Positions 48,186 through 58,442 of a stretch of DNA of 64,000 bases are shown here, in pieces. The notes beneath the pieces were generated by a model. The model was not told the origin of the DNA. It searched no databases and saw only the letters and a program-made list of their open reading frames with translations. The translations under genes and the position numbers were made by a program. This stretch comes from Lotus japonicus (Eukaryota; Streptophyta; Magnoliopsida; Fabales; Fabaceae): the NCBI RefSeq assembly GCF_012489685.1, contig NC_080044.1:45756964-45820963 (forward strand). Reading direction: 5' to 3'. Position 1 is the stretch's first letter; every line of letters starts with the position of its first letter.

Positions 48186-49261
48186 CATTTAATCTATTGG
48201 ATAATTATCTATGAGATGGTGGTAGATGAAGTTAAGGACGTGGTTGAGATACTATGCACTTTAGAAATTGCTTCGAATTTATGAAGCGTTTGATATTTAG
48301 ATATATTGGTTTTGATATGCTGAAGTTCAGAAAATGTTTATTTTATGGCTGAGTTGATATCCTGTGTTTAGAAAATGTTGATCTTTTTTGTTTGGAAGAC
48401 TCAAATGGGGAGAGGGTCCTTATGATTTGGAGACTCAAGGCACATTTCTATTGCAGAAACTCATTTATGGGAGTTTTTTTTTTTTGCTGTCATGGAATTA
48501 CTGTCCATATGCTTACTATAAGAACAGAGGTTCTGTTTACATGAGATGTTACTATGCTTATATGCTATACCTTGTTTTAGCTTATGTTACTGTGCTATAC
48601 CTTGTTTTAGTTTAGTGATGTGGATTGATTTTGCAGTCTTTCATAACTTTTGAAATGTGTACCCTTTCGGTTAAATTATGATCAATATATCTTCTTTTAA
48701 AAAAAAAAAGTGTTGATCTTTTGGCTGAACAGGAGCGGTAATTAATTCAACCAAAAAAAAAAGACAAATTACAGCGGTTCCACCACAGAACCGTTGTAAT
48801 ATATTACCAATTACAGCGGTCAACGGGATGAAACCGCTGTAAAAGAAGACTCAAGTACAGCGGTTATTCTAGAGAACAACTGTTGTAGGTCTGTATTTAC
48901 AGCGGTTTTATTAAATCAACCGCTGTAAATAATGGACCTTTTACAGCGGTTCGAACCGCTGTTAAGGCTTTTACAGCGGCAAGAACTACAGCAATTCTGG
49001 ACTGCTGAAAACCGCTGTAAAAGGTCATTTTTAACCGCTGTAAAAGGCCATTTTTTGGTGTAGTGAAGCCAGGCAAGAAAAGTATGTAAACTCGACAATG
49101 AGACATAAATGGATAGTAGATAAATTATGTCGACATCTTTAAACGCGAATTAATCAAGGCATTGTCGCGAAAGGCACAAAGTACAAACATCATAAACAAT
49201 GGCAACAAGGGCCACACAAGCATAGTCATTACAAGCCTAAGACAACAAAAGTACAAAAGTC

Positions 49262-51692
49262 TTAAATCCTCGATTTAAAGGCCTCAAGCTGAGCTCCAGC
49301 AGCAACGATCCTTGCATCCAAATTTCGCTTAACGCGCTTCTTTGCTGCAACCTCCTTGGAGAGCTGAGATGTCGACAACATCACGTTGGTGCATTCAGCA
49401 GCTAGAGTAGTCAGCCGGGCATTGACAGCAGGGCCTTCCTCGACCAACCTCGCCTTCTCCTTTTCAAGCTTTGCCATCTCCCTTTGAAGCTCTTCCAGTC
49501 GAGAGTCCACACTCGATAGGTCAGTTGCTATAAGAGTCTTCCTGGCAGTCAACTCGATAACCTCAGCCTGCACAGTTAAGAGCCCCTAGGTGCCAGAAGT
49601 CACCTGTGCCTCCTTGGTTTTGATAAGCTGCTCCACAGCGTTAGCACTGTCCAACGTGGCCAATAGATCAACCAGGAAAGTCTGGAGTTCGACAAGAGCA
49701 TCAGCCTGAGCTTGGTCGAGACTCTGGCCCAACAGGAAAGTAAGCAGCTCTATGACATCATGGCCTGGTTGAGGGTCAGCACAGACTTTATCGACAAATC
49801 CTTCATCAAAAACCAAACCCTTTAGCTTAGCCAAAGCTTCCTCAACCCGGCCAGAACTGGCTAGCTCTCTAGACTGAGCAGTCTCAGTAGTTTCAGCATG
49901 AGGTGGCGGAGAGTCAAGGTTCAGAGTGCCATCGAGGAAACTCTGGATGGTGGCGAGTGGGTCTTGAACCAAGAGGGCATTAAGCCTTTCACTAGAAGCA
50001 TGGGATGAAGCTGCTGTCTTTGGAGAAGCAGAACCACCTTTGGCTTGAGGAGAAAGTAAGGCAGCTCCAGAGTCCTGTTGAGGCCCAAGAGAAGAGCCAG
50101 CTTGTGTCGAGCTCCGAGCACTAGCCTTGGGATGAGGCATGACACCAGTCACTTGGTCAGGCTGAGTAAATGGGAGTACTTGATCGTCACCACTTTGTAC
50201 TTCAACATGTGGCTTATTTTGCTCATGGGTTGGAGAAGATTCGTTCGGAGTATCCTGTGGAGGAAAATTAGAAAAGTTATCTCGACATTCTTTAGTGTAA
50301 TAAGGTGCGCAACCAGGATGTTGCCAAGCAATTGGTTTCGAATTGAAATAGAAGTTCAACTTGTTCTACATAGGGTCTAACTTGCTAGAATCTAAACTCA
50401 AACTCGAGGACCCCAAAATTCTCAAAGGACTCGATAGAACAACTCGTGGAGGATTACGAGGTAACAATTTGGCTCGGGGCACAGCCATTTTAGACATGCC
50501 AACCCTCTGAAGAATAAAAAGTAAAAATATTTGAGGGAAAGGAAGAGAAAACAAATCAAGACGAGCCATAACTGATGATCACTTACCTTGGGGGCAGACT
50601 CTTTGGGAGGACTGGGGGTTGTCGAACTCCTAGAATGATGAGAGGAGTGGCTGCCAGATCTGCGGCCAGACTTAGATTTCTTTTTAGAAGTCTTCTTCGT
50701 CGAGGCCTCATCATCAGGGATAGGAGTAGCTTCTTGAGAAGGAAGACTAGAAACAGAATGCTCCTGCATTTCGACATGAGCAAAAGTTAAGTCAGCAAAC
50801 TCTTAAAGCACACGAAAGCAGAGTACACGTGGCATTTCGTACCTTGTTAGCAGGTTGGGTACTGCCCTTCTGGACCTCCTCACGATGGCTAGCAGACCCA
50901 GCTGGGGAAGGCTGGTTCACAGCAGACCCACTAGCACCTCTGGTTCTCTTCTGACTTGCAGAAGTAGCAGGCGTAGCCCCTCTTTTTCGACTCTGCAATG
51001 AAAGCAAAAGGTTACGCAATACATGTATACCAAGGAAAGAACAAAACTGCAATACCAAGATATTGCCTTTGGTATTTTAAGCTTGTCGGCCAAGCTAACA
51101 TTGTCACCATCATCATCATCATCATCAATACCAATGTTGACTAAGGTCGCACGGGGAGAGGCTTGAGGAGCTCGTTGAGGAATGGGTTCAGCTGAAAGAG
51201 TAGACAGAAAAGAATCAAGCCACAATTACAACGAAAATGCCAGGTCGAAATAATTACCTTGACCAATAAGCGTTATTATCGATATGTGGTTGAAGATTTC
51301 GACCGACACATAGAAAGGATAATTCCACAGGTAGCATTTAGTCCAGGTCACCCGCTTCCGAGGAGGTAACTTACTATGGAAAAAATTCTTGATACTTACA
51401 TGGTCAACCCACTTAGGAAGCACCACAGGAAAGGCCAGAGCATACTTACAAGTAGGCAAAGGTAGGAATTTAAATCCAGTTTTTCGAATAATAAAAGAAA
51501 GACCATCCTCATCAGGAAGGATAATCAACCGAGTTTTCTTGGCTTTAGACTCCCACATTTTCCTAAGAACTTGAGCTGCTTTGGCAACAGTTTCTCGAAG
51601 TCGAGGACCCGAAAAGTACACTACACTGAGAATTGCTGAAAAGCGTTGATCTCGGCCAGGTACATGCCTTTGGTCTTCTTAGGAGCTTGTTT
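49262..51692 (-). pseudogene. Downstream exons of the antisense PMD gene
   Basis: Continues from the PMD frame on minus. 51692-51226 (GLSFIIRKTGFKFLPLP...; frameshift near 51620), then exon-like blocks with plausible GT/AG sites: about 51203-51060 (acidic DDDDDDGDN), 50995-50843 (KRGATPATSASQKRTRG), 50766-50586 (Lys/Ser-rich STKKTSKKKSKSGRRSG), and about 50510-49262. The last block has a Pro/Ser-rich part and then a long coiled coil (RLEELQREMAKLEKEKARL). In-frame TAGs remain at about 50367 and 49587. It resembles the C-terminal tail of a longer PMD protein. Exon limits are estimates. Confidence 0.6.
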
Positions 51693-53276
51693 CTACAAAA
51701 GTAAACAATTTGTTATGCGCTGAAAACAGTCCTCGATCGGTACTGAAATGTCACTCCAATAAGTAGACCACCAAGTTTTAAACGCTTTGGTGACATAAAA
51801 AGAAGGAGTGAAGCGAAAAGGACTAAGGTCAATCAGCTTCTTGTTGTAGTAGTCAATGGTGGTGTCGAAGACACTGCGTCTGGTAACGGTGCCAAGATAA
51901 AGAACAATGGAATCATCGAATAATGTGTTGGGCATGTCTTGGCTTAACCCAAACTGTCGAGCAACCAGCTGAGGATTGTAACCACAGAGGGTAAAATCAT
52001 TGCTGGCAAAATTGATAGTTAACACTCGGGGGGATAGTATGGTTTGCCAGAGCTCAAGCTGGTGTTGGGAGAAATCCTCTGAGCCAGGAAGATTGGGGTA
52101 AGAATTTCTTAACCACCGTGGACCATAAGTGGGTTTGTTGTATGGCGCAAAGCTGGAACGGTAGTGTTTCAGTTCAAAGAACATGGTGAAGTACTTCTTG
52201 AAATCGAGTTCGAAGGAGGAAGCTTCACAGGGAGGAGTTAGGGTTTCAAGCCTGTGAGCATCAATCCTTGTGTTAGGCACCACCGGAGGGATTTTTTTGG
52301 CCGGAAGAAACGATTCAAAAACCGAATTCATCCAAAGCTGAAGCAACCACAAAGGACCAGTTGTATTCAGAGACGAGATCTTGGGGTCTCGAATATGGGC
52401 CACTGCTTCATTGATCATCTGATAGAGGTTGCCAAGCACAAGTCTGGCCAAAGCGATTTTTCGACCCTCATGCAGTAAATTAGCCAAAGGAAGAAGCTTG
52501 GCGGGAATCCTCAGGGATTTGGTGCAGAATACATAAGCAGAGAGCCAATATAGGAGAAACGCAACATGCTCAGCATCAGAAACCTCGCCGTCTTCGACAT
52601 AATGTTCCACAATGAATCGGCTGAAGGCTATATTGTCCGTCGGAATGGCTATAGGGTCCGTTGGGGCATCAGTAGAATGGTAATCATCACCCACGACCCA
52701 AAGGCCAGTGATGGCAGCAACATCAAGAAGAGTAGGGGTGATCATGCCAAAAGGAACATGAAAACTGTTGGTGGACCTCTCCCAGAAATAGAGCGAGCTC
52801 AAAAGCATGGCAGGATTATAGGAGATGGATGATCTCGACAGTTGAATCAAGTCGAAAATCCCAACTACCTTCCAATGCCTAGACTTACTAGCTTCTACCC
52901 TATCAAGCCACTTCAAGTAGGCTCCATCACTAGCAGTAGGATTGGGTGGGGCAGATCTAAAAGCCCTCTTGGGATCGTTCAGGAAGGGCAAGCGATAAGA
53001 AGGTCGAAAGGCAAGGATGAGCTCCTCCCCTCGAATACTAGGGTGAAATCGCTCATAACCATAAGGAAGGCTAGTAAGCGTATCTTTTCTTGCTTTCTTC
53101 AAGGGACCTAGCATGGCACGTAATGTACCATTAACAGAGATAGGAATTAGTACCTGAGATTTCCAGATAGCTCTCTTCTCCTCTCTGTATGGTGGGTCTA
53201 GAATAGGAACGCGTTTGTTCTCACCCATGTCAAGAGCAGCGGCCAATGGGATGACGTTGTTAGAGTCGGAAGCCAT
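51693..53276 (-). CDS. Antisense plant mobile domain (PMD) protein of the Tat element, main exon
   Basis: ATG at 53276 (MASDSNNVIPLAAALDMGEN), open for 527 codons to a TAG at 51695-51693. The central part has PMD features: HWKVVGIFDLIQLSRSSISY, LLSSLYFWERSTNSFHVPFG, MITPTLLDVAAITGLWVVGD, HVAFLLYWLSAYVFC. The PMD domain (also called aminotransferase-like; host members include MAIL1 and MAIN) occurs both in host genes and inside plant transposons. The frame has stayed open while gag-pol of the same element decayed. It has its own TATA-like box (53397-53390). The TAG probably interrupts a longer protein continuing to 49262. Confidence 0.8.
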   Translation of the reverse strand: MASDSNNVIPLAAALDMGENKRVPILDPPYREEKRAIWKSQVLIPISVNGTLRAMLGPLKKARKDTLTSLPYGYERFHPSIRGEELILAFRPSYRLPFLNDPKRAFRSAPPNPTASDGAYLKWLDRVEASKSRHWKVVGIFDLIQLSRSSISYNPAMLLSSLYFWERSTNSFHVPFGMITPTLLDVAAITGLWVVGDDYHSTDAPTDPIAIPTDNIAFSRFIVEHYVEDGEVSDAEHVAFLLYWLSAYVFCTKSLRIPAKLLPLANLLHEGRKIALARLVLGNLYQMINEAVAHIRDPKISSLNTTGPLWLLQLWMNSVFESFLPAKKIPPVVPNTRIDAHRLETLTPPCEASSFELDFKKYFTMFFELKHYRSSFAPYNKPTYGPRWLRNSYPNLPGSEDFSQHQLELWQTILSPRVLTINFASNDFTLCGYNPQLVARQFGLSQDMPNTLFDDSIVLYLGTVTRRSVFDTTIDYYNKKLIDLSPFRFTPSFYVTKAFKTWWSTYWSDISVPIEDCFQRITNCLLL

Positions 53277-53389
53277 GAAAATGGTCAGAGAATGCACCAG
53301 AAAGAAATGGGAAAACAAAAGTTAGATGATCACAGGTGGAACTTGAAAGATTTGAAAAGCGTAAAGCTTGCAAGGAAACAACAATGGTG

Positions 53390-53397
53390 TATATATA
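53390..53397 (-). promoter_or_regulatory. TATA box of the antisense PMD gene
   Basis: TATATATA on minus in the context CGCCTATATATACACC, about 115 nt before the PMD ATG. Spacing is typical for a plant gene with a short leader. It lies between the PMD gene and the 3' LTR and points away from the LTR. Confidence 0.55.
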
Positions 53398-53715
53398 GGC
53401 GGAAGAAGAAACGGACGTGAAGTTGCATTCTACAGCATTGCATAATATTTGAAATCCAAACGGTTATTTTATTATTATAACCGAAAAGCCCTAATATATA
53501 GGCTAAAAAGGAGCAATGATGACTCTAGTGAAGAGATTGCAAAATAACAGGCGAAGTCAGACGCTATGACTTCTGATTGGACGTGAAAATGAAAGGTTAA
53601 GATTACAGAAACGTAAGAAGTTTCAAAAATGGCAATGTTGTTCGAATTCAAGCTCAAAAAATGCTTGATATCTCCAAGACCTGGTAGTCGAGAATCAACA
53701 TTTTTGGGGGGCATC

Positions 53716-54537
53716 TGTTGGCCCAAAATATTTGGCCCAAAACGTGGCCTTGTCGAAAACATGAACCAGAAGAGTCAGGAAAAATGCTAAGTCAAAAAGG
53801 GATGGTGGAATTCGACAAACACATTGGCAACCAGTGCTATAAACACAGGCATGTTTACCACGTGCGGCATTGACTAAAGCAGTTGGAAAAGCGTGTGCTT
53901 CTCCCCACGATGGCTATCCACGTGGCCAGGAAACGGTTGAAGAAAACCACTTTCACCACTACGCATGGAACTTCCGGGGCAAGCAGCAGATCGTGGGGAA
54001 TCAGACCCACTAACACCATCCAGTAAGGAGGGAAAACCGCCAAGAGTACAAGGGACATGGAGATCTATAAATAGGAGAATCTGATTCAGAAAAAGGGTTC
54101 TCAACTCAACTCTAAAAAAACTCACTAAAAAGCTCATATGTTCGCGTCAAAGAGACTCAACGAGCCTAACGTGATCATGGAGGAGTATGTTGCTGAGCCA
54201 GCCATTTATGTTTCATGCCTTTAAGTGTTTTAAGATTGTCATTTCTTCACTTTTGCTTTTCTGTCGATTTCTTTCTGTCTAATGTAATTAGTTGTTTTTC
54301 GACTTATTTGATGTACCCTTTTGTTTGTTTAATGCAATTCGGAATTCAGAATTTGCAAGTCTATTAACTTATCGATTTCACTATTGACACACGGTTGTCG
54401 AGTTGTCTAGCTTTCACACGCAACGCTTTGGCAAGACGTTTTCCCAAAAGGGCCCTTAATTCACAAAATTCTTAACTTCTTAAACTTTTTCCAATCGGAT
54501 TTGGAGAATGTTTGTTTACTAAATATCACTGTAAACA
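53716..54537 (+). repeat. 3' LTR of the Tat element (822 bp)
   Basis: Starts TGTTGGCCC after the purine-rich tract TTGGGGGGCATC and ends TGTAAACA. TATA box at 54066-54073. It has about 40 bp (within 53970-54020, around GGGGCAAGCAGCAGATCGTG) missing from the 5' LTR. Confidence 0.92.
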
Positions 54538-54542
54538 CCTTA

Positions 54543-55115
54543 ATATGAAATGTGATTTTATACTGGTTCTTCGACTCTAAGAAACCAACATAATCTCTCG
54601 TTTAGTTTCATCTCTACCTAATAGCTTATAATATTATGAGTCTGATTGTTATTTTAGTATAATTTAACCCGTTAGTTTATAAGTTTGATAGCTTCTGTAC
54701 AAATAAGTTTGTTAGCAAACGTAAAACTCTTGTTGTGAAACAGACTTTTAAATAGGTTACTAGGCCAGGCCAGGCCAGGCTTTCGAGAAGGTCAGGCCAA
54801 GCTCGAAAAAAAGCCTTTGACAGGCCACAGGCCAGGCTCAGGCCTTAAGATTTTTAAATAGGCTAGGCCTATTTACACAAAGCCTACCTAGGCCCAACTT
54901 ATTCCCACCCTTATTGCTAAGGGTTTAGCTTATGGACAATTGGACTGGAAAATTGCTTAGGGTTGAGCTGTTGGTGTGAGAGCATGACGATACCTGTGAG
55001 GTCGTTCATGCAGGCGTTTAAGTTAAGATTTGGATCATGGTGCCTAGTTCACTAGCTTGAGTTGTGATCGAATGAAAGATTGATATGATGATCGGAAGAG
55101 TTTACTTATGAAGTA
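54543..55115. other. Remnant stretch between the Tat element and the second chromovirus LTR
   Basis: 54760-54870 has GGCCAGGCCAGGCCAGGC and related GGCC-rich palindromic words ending near TTATTCCCACCC, resembling one end of a plant DNA transposon. 54911-54960 repeats the sequence at 34165-34215 (GGTTTAGCTTATGGACAATT). No gene recognised. Confidence 0.4.
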
Positions 55116-55375
55116 GTGATGGCTACGAGCCTTCAAAATGTCAAGAATTTAGTGATGTGTGGCATGTGTGGCGTATTGTGTGGGCTTTGTGTTGTGATGT
55201 GTGGCCTGTGTGGCGTATTGTGTGGGCTTTGTGCCGTGATGTGTGGCGTACTGTGTGGGCTTGGTGCCGTGAGGTGCGGCCTTCGTGGTATTCTGCGTGG
55301 GCTTCGTGTCGTGATGTGTGGCCTGTGTGGGCTTTGTGTCGTGTTATGTGGCCTATGTGGCATACAATGTGGGTT
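55116..55375. repeat. Degenerate GTGTGGCGTA / GTGGGCTT tandem repeat
   Basis: About 260 bp of diverged repeats of TGTGTGGGCTT and TGTGGCGTACTGTG words. The Cys/Gly/Leu-rich frame through it is an artefact. The same words occur inside the LTR at 57565-57660, so this block is probably LTR- or element-derived. Confidence 0.6.
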
Positions 55376-57660
55376 GAGAACCGGTATTTAAAGTGAAGGA
55401 GAAGATCAATGGACGGTGTCCAGAGCTTCTCGTGGAACCTTAAGTTTCGAAGATGAAACTTTCTTTTTTGGGGTAGTATTGTAAGACCCCAAAATAAATA
55501 ACTAGATTAATTATTTATTTTCGTTATATTAAGTGATTGGGTGTTTATATTCTATTATTTTATGTTATTCTCCTGATTCGAACCCTATTGCGAGTCATGA
55601 ATATTATTTATATGATAATAAAGTTCGAAGTATGACTAAGGATAACACTTTAGTCAGCTTAAGTGATAACACGAGTCATATTCGCACCCGACTAAGGTTG
55701 AGATGACCGAAAAAGGCTATGTCCGCTCCTAGAGCACTGTTTAAGAAAAATTTAGATTTGGAGGAAAAATAATAACCTCTATGTATTTGTCGCATGACCA
55801 GTATTCCGATACGAAACTCGGGACTATACACACGATAGGTTTTGCTTCCCGGAAGTCCGTCGAAGCTAGACTTTATCTTCTCGAGGACTTTAATTAAGAC
55901 CCTGAATGAAGAGTTTTTATATTCGGAGCTTCTAACGAAGTTTCCATCCGCGTTACCTCATTTCTTTCGACGTTTGTGATCGTTTTCCAGAAGAAAGTTT
56001 CTTCATCCGTCGTCGACTGCAAGAAGTAGTTTTTCGGCGTACTCCGATCCATACTGCGTTTGAATCATTTTCTTCATTTAAATGAGCCTCAAAATAAGTT
56101 TCGACATTATGTCGCCGAATACTTACTTAAAATCAGTAGATGAAAGTACCAAAATGATCGGACCTAGAAATATTTCTTTTTCCTCATTTTCTCTCTCATA
56201 TAAAAGGAGAAAATCACCAAAACCTCTTCATTATGATAGTGTGGTCGTAGGTGAGCAAGAGAGAGAAGCTTAGGCGTCGTTCGTCCGACTCTTGCCCGAT
56301 CGTCCTGATTTATGAAGCTACGCGTAGATGCAGTGGTAAGGATGTTTAATCTTACTTCTATTTCTACTTTCTGTTGGATTATTCCATGTCTTTTTGTGCT
56401 CAAAGTTTGGAGCAAAATGTCAAAATGTCTGATAGCTTTGATTTTTCTTTTCAAATACCTTTTATACTAACCCAACACGATATATTCATGATCTATGCGC
56501 TCGGATTTTTACCGAGTCGCCGTAGATTTGAAATCTGAGTCAAACACCCATTTCTACTCAACTGTTGCTTTTTGAAGCTTAAAGCCTTAATCTTGCTTTG
56601 TGTCTTTGAAATTAGTTGTTGATAAAGGCCTTGTTTATCGCTATTCAAAATTATTTCGAAAAATATCGACTTTGAGTTTTTGGGCAATTTTATTGGACCA
56701 AAAATCCCTTATTCTAGTTTTAGCACACGTGATTGTTCCGAGTGTTTCTCTACCCTAGATATCACCTAAGAATACCTATGAATTAAATTAGAACGAAGAA
56801 AAAAGTTCATGAAGCCCTATTTCTGGCTATGGCCGAAACTTGTTGGAGTTGTACCGTGTTCAAAAATAATTTATGGGGCTGTATGCCCTGAGCTATAGCG
56901 TAGCTCTCTCAGTTGTCGAAATTTTGGCTTTGGTTTCGTGTCGTTCCGAGTTCTGTAGCTCGAGTTATGCGCGTTTTAGCGAACAGAGGTCTTATTGTCC
57001 ATTCGTGCCTAAATGTCGAACTCTGAATCTTCGAAAGCTTCTTCCGGTTTTGTTTAGTGTTATTAGTTTGTACTGTTTCTTAGCGACTAAGCAATGATAC
57101 TTTGCTTAAGGTTTGGAACGAGTTGAGCTGAGGAAAGAGGCTTTGGAGCAAGCGGTGAGGTTTCACAACGGAGGAGGACGCCCCATAGAACTTGCTGAGT
57201 TCGGGAACTACTTTTGGATCGAATTGTGATATCGAGCTTGGATGGAGAGATAAAAGGTAAGGGTAACTCGGTTTTAGAAGCGTCATTTGAGTCTTGTATG
57301 CTTTAAATCGCAGTGCTTGCGTTTGAGATGAAGGTGTTTAATTTGATTGACAATTGATTGAAATGTTGGCATGTTTTGATATGTTGTATACTTGCTTATG
57401 TTGATTGTTTAGAGACTTTTGCCAAATATGTTATGGGGCTTCGGTTGATATTTGTTGTTAATGTTTTGATTGTTGCTATGGTTGATGTTGGGCTGAATCA
57501 CATGCTATGTATGTGCTAAGTAGCTAACTATATGTTGTGTTGATATTTGTGCATATGCGTTATTGGATTGTACTGTGTGGGCTTCGTGTCGTACCGTGGG
57601 GCCTTCGTGGCGTACTGTGTGGCCTTCGTGGCGTACTGAGTGGCCTTCAGGGCGTTGTTA

Positions 57661-57822
57661 AGTGGCAGATCAGTGGTTTCGTTCCACGTGACTGTCCCGT
57701 CTTGAGAGACGCCAAAGTGGCAGATCAGTGGTTTTTGTTCCACATGATTGTCCCGTCTTGAGAGACGCCAAGTGGCAGATCAATGATTTTCGTTCCAGGT
57801 GATTGTCTCGTCTTGCGAGACG
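57661..57822. repeat. Three 55-bp tandem repeats in the second chromovirus LTR
   Basis: Units begin AGTGGCAGATCAGTGGTTT at 57661, 57716 and 57771 and each end with a GAGACGCC-type word. The units differ by several substitutions. Confidence 0.85.
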
Positions 57823-58442
57823 CTTTTGATTTGACCCATCTTGGTAGTAACACATAATCGTACTACAAGGCACTTATATTGGACTGTATTGATAGTTGGT
57901 TTGAGTTGATGTTGTGGAGTTTGTTTAATAGTTGATTTAAATCTATGTAGTTGAGTTGTTGATATCTAATTTAAATATATGTTGTGGAGTTTGCTGATAT
58001 CTAGTTTAAATATATGTTGTTGATATCTGATTTAATTTTATGTCGTTGGATATATGTCGTCATCTATCTTGAATTAAGTTGCTAGCTTATGTGACATGTT
58101 ATGCACTTAAATTTGAATAGCATGTTTTTCTCTTTTATATGTGGTAATTTTATGGAGTTAACCTTTTCTGCTTGCTACTTGTTGTTTGGGCGCTTAACGC
58201 TATTAGGCGATAGAGAATCTTCGATGGAGTTTAACCTTTGTGTGAGTTGGAGATGAGGACTTGAAGAACTGTGGAAGACTCGAAAAATAGAGTCGGGTGT
58301 AAGGCTAGAGCCTTGGGATAGAGAGCTTACCATTATTGGTTAAAGCTTGCATAACGTTTCTAGGAAATTATATTTGAGGTTTTCGGGTACGTTCAAGTGC
58401 TTTGCTTTCATGCGGTTTCCCCGATGTGGAGATCGTAGGGAG

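Larger units (their letters stand above)
43383..49065. mobile_element. CACTA (En/Spm) element, 5.7 kb, non-autonomous
   Basis: Ends are CACTACACCAGAAAAGGGCT and, inverted, CACTACACCAAAAAATGGCC. The 3-bp target duplication is AAG (43380-43382 and 49066-49068). Both subterminal regions are packed with ACAGCGGTT / AACCGCTGT motifs in both orientations (43400-43660 and 48760-49040), the expected transposase-binding arrays. A GC-rich CCGCCG block (about 44085-44150) followed by a GTAATAC donor-like site (about 44250) resembles a 5' leader exon. Only scraps of transposase-type coding remain (47377-48185). The stretch 45000-47300 has no recognisable coding. Confidence 0.9.
34398..54537 (+). mobile_element. 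Tat-lineage Ty3/gypsy element, 20.1 kb, decayed, with antisense genes
   Basis: LTRs 34398-35180 and 53716-54537 start TGTTGGCCC and end TGTAAACA. The target duplication CCTTA is perfect (34393-34397 and 54538-54542). The order is LTR, gag, protease, RT, RNase H, a second RNase H-like domain, integrase, then a long 3' region of antisense coding. A second RNase H (archaeal type) and extra ORFs downstream of pol are known traits of the plant Tat lineage (Ogre, Retand, Grande and relatives). Without the 5683-bp CACTA insert and its AAG duplication the element would be about 14.45 kb. Gag-pol has many stops and frameshifts, so it cannot move by itself. Confidence 0.93.

Noticed and set aside
55116..55391. 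91-codon Cys/Gly/Leu frame
   Set aside because: It translates a degenerate tandem repeat and is open in several frames at once.
57661..57822. CRISPR-like array
   Set aside because: Units are contiguous 55-bp tandem repeats without unique spacers in a plant LTR.
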